In this document: piece after piece, positions 33,840 through 42,357 of the stretch | How positions within the stretch are numbered: the stretch's first letter is position 1 | How the letters are laid out: each line of letters begins with the position of its first letter | Assembly (NCBI RefSeq): GCF_039555535.1 | Contig: NZ_CP154630.1 | Location: 4,477,001-4,541,000 of the forward strand | Reading direction: 5' to 3' | From: Stenotrophomonas maltophilia | Lineage (GTDB): Bacteria > Pseudomonadota > Gammaproteobacteria > Xanthomonadales > Xanthomonadaceae | DNA length: 64,000 nucleotides | Translations under genes and position numbers: made by a program | Notes under the pieces: generated by a model | Seen by the model: only the letters and a program-made list of their open reading frames with translations | Databases searched by the model: none | Told to the model about the DNA's origin: nothing

Positions 33840-34181
33840 TAGCAGATCCAAGGTGCAGGGGGAGTGCGGCGCAGGCGCACGCCCAGCGCGTTGCAGCGCC
33901 GGTGTCGGCGCCTGGCTGGCGGTGCGATTGCGTTGAGGGTGTGACGGCGCTGTCCGCGCCGGTCAGTGGCAGAGGAAGACGATCCTCTGCCTCAGAATTC
34001 GATGGCGTGATTTCGACGTGCGAAAGTCTTGCATCGCACTGCCGCATCCGCCATTGCACCGTGGTACAGCGCCGATGGCGGTGGGGATGGGTGGGCTATA
34101 CCTGGGTATAGCCTGGGTCGGCGCTTGCCGATTGCGTGTGCCAACCAAGGTTGGCACCTACCAGAGCATGGGGACCCGCGG
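33840..34181. other. Intergenic region with two palindromes
   Basis: This 342-nt gap upstream of the TonB receptor carries no gene. It contains a perfect palindrome GGCTATACC-TG-GGTATAGCC (34094-34113), a possible operator, and a GTGCCAACCAAGGTTGGCAC palindrome followed by CTAC (34138-34161), a member of the GTAG-headed repeats, next to the yidA 3' end. Confidence 0.55.
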
Positions 34182-35024
34182 TTACTGCAGAACGAAGCGC
34201 TCAATCGCGCGCGCCACGCCTTCATCAGCATTGCTGCTGGTCTCGAACCGCGCCACCGCCTTCACCGCGTCGATGGCATTGCCCATTGCCACGCTGGTAC
34301 CGGCGTACTGCAGCATGGTCAGGTCGTTCTCCTGGTCACCGATGGCCATCACGTTGGCGCGGTCGATGCCCAGGTGCTCGGCCAGCTTCTGCAGGCTCGG
34401 TCCCTTGCCTGCACGGTGGTCGAACACTTCCAGGAAGAACGGTGCGCTCTTCAGCACCGCGAAGCGCTCGGTCAGTTCGCTGGGCAGGCGCGCGATGGCG
34501 GCGTCCAGCACCTCGGGCTCGTCGATCATCATCAGCTTGATGAAGGACATCGACGGGTCCATGTCGGCCACGCGGCGGTACGACAGCGGCATCCGCGAAA
34601 GATGCGAGTCGGCCACGGTGTAGTAGCTGATGTCCTGGTTGGGTGTGTAGATGCGCTGGCTCTCCAGCGCCTGGAAGTGCACGCCCAGTTCGCGCGCCAC
34701 CTGCTCGCAGAACAGGAAGTCGGCGAAGCTGAGCGGGTACTCGACCACGGTTTCACGGGTGCCGATGCGCTGCACCAGGCCGCCGTTGCAGGCGATGCAG
34801 TAGTCATCGTCGCCATCGATGCCGAGTTCGTGCAGGAATGGCGCCAGGCCCGGCACCGGGCGGCCGCTGGTCAGCACGATGTGCACGCCCAGCGCGCGTG
34901 CCTGCGCAATCGCCTGCGTGGCCCGGGCGGTGAGCCGATGGGCTGGGTCCAGCAGGGTGCCATCCATGTCGATGGCGACCAGTTCGATGGTCGATTGCCT
35001 GCGGCCCATATCCATTGCGTTCAA
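34182..35024 (-). CDS. yidA: HAD-family sugar phosphatase, YidA-type (Cof subfamily)
   Basis: 280 aa. HAD motif I is AIDMDGTLL (near 18), motif II is VLTSGRP, and motifs III/IV are the Lys in KSAPFFLEVFDHRAGKGPSLQ and AIGDQENDLTML. The type IIB cap lies in between (NQDISYYTVADSHLSRMPL). The whole length follows E. coli YidA closely, including the C-terminal EGVARAIERFVL. It dephosphorylates sugar phosphates in the cytoplasm. Several near-by ATGs (35024, 35015, 35009) could be the start. It is divergent from the exoD-like gene. Confidence 0.88.
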   Translation of the reverse strand: MNAMDMGRRQSTIELVAIDMDGTLLDPAHRLTARATQAIAQARALGVHIVLTSGRPVPGLAPFLHELGIDGDDDYCIACNGGLVQRIGTRETVVEYPLSFADFLFCEQVARELGVHFQALESQRIYTPNQDISYYTVADSHLSRMPLSYRRVADMDPSMSFIKLMMIDEPEVLDAAIARLPSELTERFAVLKSAPFFLEVFDHRAGKGPSLQKLAEHLGIDRANVMAIGDQENDLTMLQYAGTSVAMGNAIDAVKAVARFETSSNADEGVARAIERFVLQ

Positions 35025-35164
35025 CTCGTGCGGGGCACGCCAGTTTACCCCCTCATGCCCGGTTCACCTCTTTGCCCACGCTGGCCGGGATACTGCAGGA
35101 GCCTGTGCGTCCCCCACCGCAGGACGGCCCACTGACCGCCCTTCCCTGGAGAACCTTGCGACGC

Positions 35165-35827
35165 ATGACCTACCGTGCCCCCGAAACCAACGACAGCGCG
35201 CCCCTGGCCCAGCAGATCGAGCAGATGATCGACGAGCTGCCCGGCGAACAGGTCAGCGTCGGTACCCTGCTCAGCGCGCTGGGCGATGAAGGCCTGCTGC
35301 TGATCGTGATCCTGCTCTCGGCCATCTTCATCATTCCCGTATCGATTCCCGGGCTGAGCACCGTGTTCGGCGCCTCGATCCTGCTGATCGGCCTGAGCCG
35401 GGTACGCAACCGCCCGCTGTGGGTGCCGCAGAAACTGGCGCGCCGCGAGATCGCCACCGACAAGCTGAAGGCCAACCTTGGCCGTGCACTGAAGTGGGTG
35501 CACCGCATGGAGCGGCTGTCGCGGCCGATGCGCCTGGCGGTGATGGTGCGTTCGAAGAAGATGATGCGCCTGAACAATCTGGCGCTGGTCGTGGCCACCC
35601 TGCTGCTGATGGCGCCGGCCGGCCCGATTCCCTTCAGCAACACGCTGCCCGCACTGGCACTGATGTCCTTCGCCATCGGCTTCATCCAGCGCGATGGCGC
35701 AGCGGTGGCGGCCGGTTACGCCTTCGTGGTGGCCACGATGGTGTATTTCGGCGTGCTGCTGGGTGGCGTCGGGTTTGCCGCCGAGTCGGTGTTCAGCGGG
35801 TTCCGCAGCGGTACTGCGGAACTGTAG
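35165..35827 (+). CDS. ExoD-family membrane protein
   Basis: 220 aa. An N-terminal cytoplasmic part has QQIEQMIDELPGEQVSVGTLLSALGDEGLLL. Then come hydrophobic helices (IVILLSAIFIIPVSIPGLSTVFGASILLIGL; LALVVATLLLMAPAGPIPFSNTLPALALM; a C-terminal pair). PISFSNTLPA-type motifs define ExoD, first described for exopolysaccharide synthesis in rhizobia; the molecular role is unclear. ATG 35165 starts the conserved part. The TAG stop is the TAG of a GTAG repeat. Confidence 0.8.
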   Translation: MTYRAPETNDSAPLAQQIEQMIDELPGEQVSVGTLLSALGDEGLLLIVILLSAIFIIPVSIPGLSTVFGASILLIGLSRVRNRPLWVPQKLARREIATDKLKANLGRALKWVHRMERLSRPMRLAVMVRSKKMMRLNNLALVVATLLLMAPAGPIPFSNTLPALALMSFAIGFIQRDGAAVAAGYAFVVATMVYFGVLLGGVGFAAESVFSGFRSGTAEL

Positions 35828-35913
35828 AGCCGAGCCCATGCTCGGCTTACGCGCGCACCGCGCGGGTTTCCGTGCACCGAACGAAGAGCAGCCGAGCATG
35901 GGCTCGGCTCTAC
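35824..35913 (+). repeat. GTAG-headed palindromic repeat, inverted pair, overlapping a stop codon
   Basis: GTAGAGCCGAGCCCATGCTCGGCT and its inverted copy 40 nt later. The first four bases overlap the ExoD gene, whose stop codon is the TAG of GTAG. It ends five nt before the stop of the convergent sorbosone-dehydrogenase-like gene. Confidence 0.85.
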
Positions 35914-35917
35914 AGAA

Positions 35918-37228
35918 CTACTTCGCCGACACCCGCCACACCACGTCACCCACGTCGTCGGCCACCAGCAGCGCGCCTTCGGCGTCCATCGCCATGCCCA
36001 CCGGCGCGCCCATCAGGGTCTTCTCGTCCTTCGAGGCGAAGCCGCTGACCACGGTCTGCGGCCGCCCGGTCGGCTTGCCGTCCTTGAACGGTACGTAGAC
36101 CACTTCGTAGCCGCTCAGCGGCGAGCGGTCCCAGCTGCCGTGCTCGCCGATGAAGGCACCGCCGTGGTACTGCGCCGGCAGCGCCTGGCCGGTGTAGAAA
36201 AGCAGGCCCAGCGGTGCCACGTGCGAGCCGATGGCATAGTCCGGCACGATTGCCTTGGCCACCAGATCCGGCCGCTGCGGCTGCACGCGTTCGTCCACGT
36301 GCTGCCCGTAGTAGCTGTAGGGCCAGCCGTAGAAGCCATCTTCCTTCACCGAGGTGAGGTAGTCCGGCACCAGGTCTGCACCGATCTCATCGCGTTCGTT
36401 CGCAACTGCCCACAGCTTTCCGGTGCTCGGCTCCCAGTCCAGCCCGGTCGGGTTGCGGATGCCCGACGCAAAGATGCGACTGCCACGGGTGGCCACGTCC
36501 ACTTCCAGCACCACCGCACGGCGGTATTCGACGGCCAGGCCGTTCTCGGTGATGTTGCTGTTGGAGCCCACGCCCACATACAGCTTGCGGCCATCGCGGC
36601 TGGCCAGCAGTTCCTTGGTCCAGTGGTGGTTGATGGTGCTGGGCAGATCGGTGAACTCGCGGCCCTTGTCGGACATGCGGGTTTCACCAGGTACGTAGTG
36701 GTACTGCATGATGTTGCCGGTGTTGGCCACGTACAGCGTGTCGCCGATCAGCTGGATGCCGAACGGCGAGTGCAGGCCCTCGATGTAGACGTGCTGGGTC
36801 CAGGTGTTCGTTCCCGGCGAGCGGCGCAGCAGGGTGACCCGGTTGCCGCCCTTGCCGGCCTTGCCCGAGCGCGCTTTGACCTTGCCGGCAATCCACTGCT
36901 TGGGCGTGGTGACCGGTTCTTCGCCGGGGCCGTTGCCTTCCACCACCAGTACATCGCCATTGGGCAGGGTCAGCAGCCGCCTCGGATGCTGCAGGTTGGC
37001 GGCGATGCGTTCGATCTTCAGGCCCTCTGCCACCGTGGGGGTCTGTCCATCAGCCCAGCCGACGCCCTTGGGCACCTGCATCGGCGGCATCAGGAAGTTC
37101 TTCGGCGCCGGCAGCGGCGGCTTTGCGCCGGACTGGTCGGCGGGATGGTATTCAGCCTTGCCGGCGCAGGCCGACAGGGTGACGGCCAGTGCCAGCGCGG
37201 CGACGGTGGGCAGGATGTGCTTAGCCAT
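35918..37228 (-). CDS. PQQ-type sugar (sorbosone) dehydrogenase-like lipoprotein
   Basis: 436 aa. A lipoprotein signal ends LSACAGK (Cys near 21). A six-bladed beta-propeller of the glucose/sorbosone dehydrogenase type follows, with HPRRLLTLPNGDVLVVEGN, GLHSPFGIQLIGDTLYVANTG, FASGIRNPTGLDWEPSTGKLWAVANERDEIGADLVPDY and GFYGWPYSYYG. The active-site His (HSPFGI) and the Arg in IRNPTG are present. It is expected to oxidise an aldose or similar substrate in the periplasm. Its ATG overlaps the stop of the upstream membrane protein, a likely electron-transfer or anchoring partner. Confidence 0.85.
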   Translation of the reverse strand: MAKHILPTVAALALAVTLSACAGKAEYHPADQSGAKPPLPAPKNFLMPPMQVPKGVGWADGQTPTVAEGLKIERIAANLQHPRRLLTLPNGDVLVVEGNGPGEEPVTTPKQWIAGKVKARSGKAGKGGNRVTLLRRSPGTNTWTQHVYIEGLHSPFGIQLIGDTLYVANTGNIMQYHYVPGETRMSDKGREFTDLPSTINHHWTKELLASRDGRKLYVGVGSNSNITENGLAVEYRRAVVLEVDVATRGSRIFASGIRNPTGLDWEPSTGKLWAVANERDEIGADLVPDYLTSVKEDGFYGWPYSYYGQHVDERVQPQRPDLVAKAIVPDYAIGSHVAPLGLLFYTGQALPAQYHGGAFIGEHGSWDRSPLSGYEVVYVPFKDGKPTGRPQTVVSGFASKDEKTLMGAPVGMAMDAEGALLVADDVGDVVWRVSAK

Positions 37229-37664
37229 GACGACCTCCCTGCAGCACCGGCGGCTGCAACGACAGCAGGATCAGGCCCAGGGCGATCAGGGCCACGGTCA
37301 ACGCCGACAGGATCGTGCCCGGCACCGCCACGGCATAGGCATCGCGGCTGTGCACGAAGGCGTTCCAGATGGCCAGCACCACCGCGACCAGGTTGAGGAA
37401 GAAGTCGATGCGGTCGATGCGGGTGGCGGTACCGCTGCGGCGCCAGACCGCGAACAGGTTGATCAGGCGCGGAATGATGGCGATCAGCAGGCCGAAGGTG
37501 ATCAGCCAGGCGGCCGCCTTGCCCCACATCACCTCGGCGCTGTTGAGATAGATCGCGTCGAAGATCAGCGCGCCGACGAAGAAGCCGAAGGGTATCGGGT
37601 TCAACAGGCTGAACAGCGTGGTGCCGAGGCCGCGATGGGCCTGGGCGAGCGGATTGACCATCAT
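37221..37664 (-). CDS. DUF2231-family membrane protein
   Basis: A 147-aa protein with four hydrophobic helices (NPIPFGFFVGALIFDAIYL; AAAWLITFGLLIAIIPRLINLFAVW; FFLNLVAVVLAIWNAFVHSRDA; AVPGTILSALTVALIALGLIL). HPIP/NPIPFGFF at the start and the His in FVHSRDA are typical of DUF2231, proposed to bind heme. GGAG lies five nt before ATG 37664. The stop overlaps the start of the dehydrogenase-like gene by 8 nt, so the two work together. Confidence 0.75.
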   Translation of the reverse strand: MMVNPLAQAHRGLGTTLFSLLNPIPFGFFVGALIFDAIYLNSAEVMWGKAAAWLITFGLLIAIIPRLINLFAVWRRSGTATRIDRIDFFLNLVAVVLAIWNAFVHSRDAYAVAVPGTILSALTVALIALGLILLSLQPPVLQGGRHG

Positions 37665-37740
37665 CGTGCTCCGACGCGGAAGGGGTGCTCTGGGTTTAGT
37701 AGCACAGCGGGATGTGAAGCAGCGCGATGACACCACTTCT

Positions 37741-37812
37741 GTAGAGCCGAGCCATGCTCGGCTGATCGGACAGGCACATGTACAAAGCAGCCGAGCATGG
37801 GCTCGGCTCTAC
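37741..37812 (+). repeat. GTAG-headed palindromic repeat, inverted pair
   Basis: GTAGAGCCGAGCCATGCTCGGCT (one base shorter than the usual unit) and an inverted copy. Unlike most pairs here it lies between divergent genes, upstream of the serine protease. Confidence 0.8.
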
Positions 37813-38000
37813 AGAGCTCTATAGAAATGTGCAGTTGTCATTACCCCGCGGAATGAGTGTTTGTGACGCAATTGGCACATCTGCAGATTGGGTGTGTGAA
37901 GAGGTAGGGGGTTCTTCGTTGTGTCGCGTTTGGCTCGTTGCGATGGGGCAGTTCCGCCCCGCCGTCCTGCCATGCCGATTCACAACAGAAGGATTCGTGT

Positions 38001-39767
38001 ATGAAGCGACACACGCAACGCAACGCGCCACCGCGCTCCGCGCGCCTGGCCTTGGCCACCGCCCTTGTACTGGGCAGCCTGGCCGTCACCGCCCAGGCCC
38101 AGCAGGCCGATCCGCTGGCCGGACGCCAGTGGCATCTGCTCAACACCGGGCAGGCCGTACTGGGCGATACCCTGCCGGTGGCCGGCAACGATCTCAACGT
38201 GGATGGCCTGTTCCGCAATGGCATCCGTGGCCAGGGCGTCACCATCGCCATCGTCGATGACGGCCTGCAGATTGCCCACCCGGACCTGGCCGCCAACGTC
38301 GCGGCAGTCGCGGGCAAGAACTTCGCCAACCAGAGCAACAATCCTTCACCGTCCAATCCGGACCGCGACAATCACGGCACCATGGTCGGCGGCATCGCCG
38401 GTGCGGTGGGCGCCAACAACCTGGGCGTGCGCGGCGTTGCCTCGGCGGCCACACTCAAGGGCTTCAATTTCCTGGCATCCAATGCCCAGGGCAATTCGAA
38501 CTCCAACATCGAGTACTCGTGGTGGGACGGCGCCGAAGTGGCCGACGTGGGGGTATTCAACAACAGCTGGGGCTCCAGCCCGGGCAACCCCAACCTGCCG
38601 CTGGCCTACAGCCAGAACGACATCACCGCCTATGAGCAGGCCATGTCCGGCACCCGTGGCGGGCGCGGTGGCATCTACGTGAAAGCCGCCGGCAACAACC
38701 ACAACAACGGCGCACGCTCGGATGGCACCGACATCTGCTCGGCAGACACCAAGAACCGCAACACCGGTTGCATTCCAGCCGGCCGCGATCCACGCAACAA
38801 CCTGTTCAACGTGATCACCGTTGCCGCCGTGCGCGCCGATGGCGTGCGCTCGTCCTACTCGTCCACCGGCTCGGCGCTGTGGGTGTCCGGCTTCGGCGGC
38901 GAGAATGGCTGGCAGCGGCAGGTCGTGCCGGGGCAGCTGGCGATCCGCTACGATCCGGCCATTCTCACCACCGACGTCACCGGCTGCGCACAGGGCAGCA
39001 ACAAGAACACGAGCCTGCGCAATACACTGGACGGCGATCAGTCCGCCATCGACAGCACCTGCAACTACACCGGCAAGATGAACGGTACCTCGGCGGCCAC
39101 GCCGATGGTGTCGGGCGTGGCGGCACTGCTGCTGGAGACAAATCCGAACCTGTCCTACCGCGATGTGAAGTACATCCTGGCCACCACCGCCACCCGCAAT
39201 GACCCGAACCGGGCGGCGGTCACGCACTCCGATGGCCGCGTGCTGGTGCCGGGTTGGACGGTGAATGCCGCCGGCCGCGCCTACAGCAACTGGTACGGCT
39301 TCGGCGTGGTCAACGCCGCCCGTGCAGTTGAGGTCGCCGAGAACTTCCAGTCGCTGGGTGCACTGGTGGACAGCGGCTGGCGCAACACGACACGCACCGT
39401 GGCTATCGGCAACACCTCGGCCGCCGCTGCACGCCTGACCTTCCAGCTGGCCAATGGCGCGCGCAACATCGAAAGCGTGCAGCTGGGCTTCCGGGTCAAC
39501 CACAGCAACACCCGCCAGCTGCAGTTCGTGCTGGTCTCGCCCAGTGGCACGCGCAGCGTGGTGCAGCCGGCATTCACCGCGATCGGCTCTGGCCTCAATG
39601 GTGTCCAGCGCAACTTCACCAACTGGGACCTGCTGTCCAGCAATGCCTTCCTGGATGAGAACGCCACGGGCACCTGGACGCTGGAAGTCACCGACCTGGG
39701 GCAGGCCGCGAACGCTGCATCGCGTGGCAACCTCGAATTCTTCAAGATCCGCGTTCTGGGGCACTGA
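38001..39767 (+). CDS. Secreted kexin-like S8 serine protease with P domain
   Basis: 588 aa. The signal peptide ends AVTAQA (about 1-34). The subtilisin catalytic domain has VTIAIVDDGLQIAHPDL (D86), RDNHGTMVGGIAGA (H125) and MNGTSAATPMVSG (S364). The C-terminal P/Homo-B domain (about 465-588) has LVDSGWRNTTRTVAIGN, LGFRVNHSNTRQLQFVLVSPSGTRSVV and FLDENATGTWTLEVTDLGQ. No long N-terminal propeptide is present: mature-type sequence starts soon after the signal. AAGGA lies seven nt before the ATG. The next gene overlaps its stop and may encode the missing folding helper. Aeromonas ASP is a known protease of this architecture. Confidence 0.9.
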   Translation: MKRHTQRNAPPRSARLALATALVLGSLAVTAQAQQADPLAGRQWHLLNTGQAVLGDTLPVAGNDLNVDGLFRNGIRGQGVTIAIVDDGLQIAHPDLAANVAAVAGKNFANQSNNPSPSNPDRDNHGTMVGGIAGAVGANNLGVRGVASAATLKGFNFLASNAQGNSNSNIEYSWWDGAEVADVGVFNNSWGSSPGNPNLPLAYSQNDITAYEQAMSGTRGGRGGIYVKAAGNNHNNGARSDGTDICSADTKNRNTGCIPAGRDPRNNLFNVITVAAVRADGVRSSYSSTGSALWVSGFGGENGWQRQVVPGQLAIRYDPAILTTDVTGCAQGSNKNTSLRNTLDGDQSAIDSTCNYTGKMNGTSAATPMVSGVAALLLETNPNLSYRDVKYILATTATRNDPNRAAVTHSDGRVLVPGWTVNAAGRAYSNWYGFGVVNAARAVEVAENFQSLGALVDSGWRNTTRTVAIGNTSAAAARLTFQLANGARNIESVQLGFRVNHSNTRQLQFVLVSPSGTRSVVQPAFTAIGSGLNGVQRNFTNWDLLSSNAFLDENATGTWTLEVTDLGQAANAASRGNLEFFKIRVLGH

Positions 39768-40360
39768 TGATGAAGACGACCATTCTGTTGAGCACCCTCG
39801 CCCTCGCGGCGATGACCACCACCACCTGGGCACAGAGCTCGGGCCAGACACCTGCGGCGAAGACCTTGTCGACCGTAGACACGCAGCAGTTGAAGGCGGA
39901 GGCCACCGGCCGTTCGTTCAATGTGGGCGGCGCGCGCTTCCAGCTGGCGCCGTCGGCAACCGTGCAGCAGGCCAGCGGCGGCCAGTTCCGGATCACCACC
40001 GGGGCTGATGCCAGCGCGGCGGCCGTCGGCACCCGCAGCAAGCGGTCCACCGATGCGTCTACCGGTGTGGCCGCACGTGCGGATGCCGGTGCCAGCAAGT
40101 TTGCGGCCGCTGTCTCCAACGATGGTGCGCCAGTGGTGGCGACCTCGCGGGTCAAGGTGTTCTTCACCGATGCGGCCTCGGCCCAGCGTGCGGCCGCCGC
40201 CACCGGCGGCACCGTGGTGAAGGTGTCCAAGGCCTCGGGCCGCGCGATTGTGGAGTACCCGTCGGTGAACGCGGCGCTGGATGCGACCACCAAGCTGCTG
40301 TCGACCGCCGGCATCAAGGCGGCCGAGCCGGACGTGGTGCAGTGGGAAGAAACCAAGTAA
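39767..40360 (+). CDS. Exported protein, probable separate propeptide/chaperone of the protease
   Basis: 197 aa. Signal peptide MMKTTILLSTLALAAMTTTTWAQ. A low-complexity Ala/Ser-rich middle is followed by a C-terminal domain (about 115-197): SRVKVFFTDAASAQRAAAATGGTVVKVSKASGRAIVEYPSVNAALDATTKLLSTAGIKAAEPDVVQWEE. The beta-alpha-beta pattern resembles the ferredoxin-like subtilisin propeptide (inhibitor I9) fold, and the C-terminal strand is placed like a propeptide tail. Its start overlaps the protease stop (TGATG). The proposed role as chaperone/inhibitor is inference. Confidence 0.65.
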   Translation: MMKTTILLSTLALAAMTTTTWAQSSGQTPAAKTLSTVDTQQLKAEATGRSFNVGGARFQLAPSATVQQASGGQFRITTGADASAAAVGTRSKRSTDASTGVAARADAGASKFAAAVSNDGAPVVATSRVKVFFTDAASAQRAAAATGGTVVKVSKASGRAIVEYPSVNAALDATTKLLSTAGIKAAEPDVVQWEETK

Positions 40361-40423
40361 GGCGTTGAGTGGTGCCCCCGGCCGGTTGGCTCTCCTGGCC
40401 GGCCGGGGGATTGGTGTGGGAGT

Positions 40424-40563
40424 GTGCCGACCAACGGTCGGCACTCACCGAGCGGCGAGCATGTAGAGCCGAGCCTATGCTCGGCTGCTGTTTGCAGGGT
40501 GCACGGTGAGCCCGGAGCCGAGCATCGGCTCGGCTCTACACCTGTGCCAACCAAGGTTGGCAC
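40424..40563 (+). repeat. Cluster of palindromic repeats
   Basis: In order: GTGCCGACC-AAC-GGTCGGCAC (40424-40444); a GTAGAGCCGAGCC...CTCGGCTCTAC inverted pair (40463-40539); GTGCCAACC-AA-GGTTGGCAC (40544-40563). Two repeat subtypes are nested between the convergent propeptide-like and SCO genes. Confidence 0.8.
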
Positions 40564-40572
40564 ACACCAGCG

Positions 40573-41274
40573 TCAGCGGGCGGCGAGCGTGTCGCTGTGC
40601 TTGAGGCTGCAGCTGGCCAGCGCGTCATTGCCTGCCGCCGGATGTGCCGGCTCCAGCAGCAGGCGCTGCACGTCGGAGAACAGCTTGTCCACCGGCATGC
40701 CATAGGGCGCGAACAGGCGCAGGCGGCCCTGGCGGTCGAACACGTAGCCACCGGCGATGTGGCTCATGGTGTAGGTCTCCGGCACCTGGCCGGGCTCCTT
40801 CTCGTAGAACGCCTTGAAGTCGCTGGCCATCGCGGCCAACTGCGCTTCGTTGCCGACCAGTGCGATCGCCTTGGGGTCGAAGGCTTCCACATAGGTGCGT
40901 GCAACCTCCGGCGTATCACGCGCCGGGTCGACGCTGACGAACACCACCTGCAGCTGGTCGGCGTCCTTGCCCATCAGGTGCTTCACCTGGCTCAACTCGA
41001 CCATGGTGGTCGGGCACACATCCGGGCAGCTGGTGAAACCGAAGAACAGATAGGTCACCTGCCCCTGCAGGTCCTTCGGGCCACGCACGGTGCCGTGGCT
41101 ATCGGGCATCGACCACTGCTGGCCAAGTTCTTCGCAGGCGATGTCCTTGGAGTAGAAGTCCATGCGCGACTGCGCACTGCAGCCAGCCAGCAGGCCGATG
41201 GCCAGGCCTGCCAGCAGCGGCAGGCGGAAACGGGGAGAGAACAACGAACGGACAACAGCAGCAGGACGCTTCAC
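40573..41274 (-). CDS. SCO1/SenC-family copper chaperone
   Basis: About 233 aa from GTG 41274. The N-terminus has a hydrophobic stretch ending AIGLLAGCSAQ (lipobox). The thioredoxin-like domain has LFFGFTSCPDVCPTTMVELSQV (CxxxC copper ligands) and the conserved His in YTMSHIAGGYVFD. SCO proteins load copper into oxidases or act as thiol reductases in the periplasm. It lies just downstream of cyoABCD in the same direction (113 nt), so it probably assists the CuB site of this oxidase. Confidence 0.85.
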   Translation of the reverse strand: MKRPAAVVRSLFSPRFRLPLLAGLAIGLLAGCSAQSRMDFYSKDIACEELGQQWSMPDSHGTVRGPKDLQGQVTYLFFGFTSCPDVCPTTMVELSQVKHLMGKDADQLQVVFVSVDPARDTPEVARTYVEAFDPKAIALVGNEAQLAAMASDFKAFYEKEPGQVPETYTMSHIAGGYVFDRQGRLRLFAPYGMPVDKLFSDVQRLLLEPAHPAAGNDALASCSLKHSDTLAAR

Positions 41275-41387
41275 GGGTACCACCAACGCAGATGCGGGCG
41301 GGGTCTCGGTCAGGCCTGCCCTTGGGGGAAAAGAGGGCTGAGGTGCCGGGGTGATCGCGCGATCCGTGCCGATCACCCCGGCCACGG

Positions 41388-41720
41388 TCAGTTGATCATC
41401 ATGTGGTAGTGCATGCTCCAGATGATCCACACCGACAGCGCGACGATGATGAACAGGATCACCAGGGTGAACACGAAGCTGGCCAGGTTCCAGCCACCTT
41501 CGGACTTGCGGTCCATGTGCAGGAAATAGACCAGCTGCACCAGGATCTGCGCCACCGCGAAGCCGACCAGCAGGAACAGCGTGAGCGGCCGCGACAGCAC
41601 CGGGTTCATCACCAGCGCGAACGGCACCACGGTCAGCAGCGCGCACAGCACGAAGCCGATCAGGTATGACTTGGTGGAGCCGTGCGCATTGCCGGCGCGC
41701 GAGGTTTCGACGTGGGCCAT
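41388..41720 (-). CDS. cyoD: Cytochrome bo3 quinol oxidase subunit IV
   Basis: 110 aa with three transmembrane helices (SYLIGFVLCALLTVVPFALVM; LTLFLLVGFAVAQILVQLVYFLHMD; ASFVFTLVILFIIVALSVWIIW). The motif QLVYFLHMD and the C-terminal WIIWSMHYHMM are typical for CyoD. It helps assemble the CuB centre of the oxidase. The last gene of cyoABCD; it starts 1 nt after cyoC ends. Confidence 0.95.
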   Translation of the reverse strand: MAHVETSRAGNAHGSTKSYLIGFVLCALLTVVPFALVMNPVLSRPLTLFLLVGFAVAQILVQLVYFLHMDRKSEGGWNLASFVFTLVILFIIVALSVWIIWSMHYHMMIN

Positions 41721-41721
41721 G

Positions 41722-42357
41722 TCAGAAGGCTCCGATCAGGTAGACGAAGGTGAAGACGCAGATCCACACCAGGTCCAGGAAGTGCCAGAACAGGCTCAGG
41801 CACGACACGCGGGTGATGTTGGTCGGGGTCAGGCCACGGCGGTAGACCTGGTGCATCACCACGGCCATCCAGATCAGGCCACTGGCTACGTGCAGGCCGT
41901 GGGTGGCAACCAGGGCAAAGAACGCCGACAGGTAGGCACTGGTGCTCGGGCCGGCACCTTCGTGGATCAGGTGCGAGAACTCGTAGATCTCCATGCCGAT
42001 GAACGAGGCACCGAGCACGAAGGTCACGCCCAGCCAGCGCAGCACCGCCGATGCATCGTGACGATGCATCGCCAGCACGGCCTGGCCGTAGGTGATGCTG
42101 GACACCAGCAGCAGGAAGGTCTCGGCCATCACGAACGGCAGCGAGAACAGGTCCTTGCCGGTGGGGCCGCCGGCGTAGGCGGTGCTGAGCACCGCATACG
42201 AGGCGAACAGCGAACCGAACAGCACCAGGTCGGACATGAGGTAGACCCACATGCCGAACACCTTCATGCTGCCCTGCTCGTGGCTGTGGTCGTGCTCGTG
42301 GTGGTCCTCGTGCGCCTGCGTGTCGCTGGCCAGCTCGGGGCGGGTCAACAGGTTCAT
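41722..42357 (-). CDS. cyoC: Cytochrome bo3 quinol oxidase subunit III
   Basis: 211 aa with five transmembrane helices. A His-rich cytoplasmic start ([14 protein letters not shown]) precedes [24 protein letters not shown], then [19 protein letters not shown], and [19 protein letters not shown] near the end; all are typical of heme-copper oxidase subunit III. It overlaps cyoB by 4 nt. Confidence 0.95.
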   Translation of the reverse strand: MNLLTRPELASDTQAHEDHHEHDHSHEQGSMKVFGMWVYLMSDLVLFGSLFASYAVLSTAYAGGPTGKDLFSLPFVMAETFLLLVSSITYGQAVLAMHRHDASAVLRWLGVTFVLGASFIGMEIYEFSHLIHEGAGPSTSAYLSAFFALVATHGLHVASGLIWMAVVMHQVYRRGLTPTNITRVSCLSLFWHFLDLVWICVFTFVYLIGAF

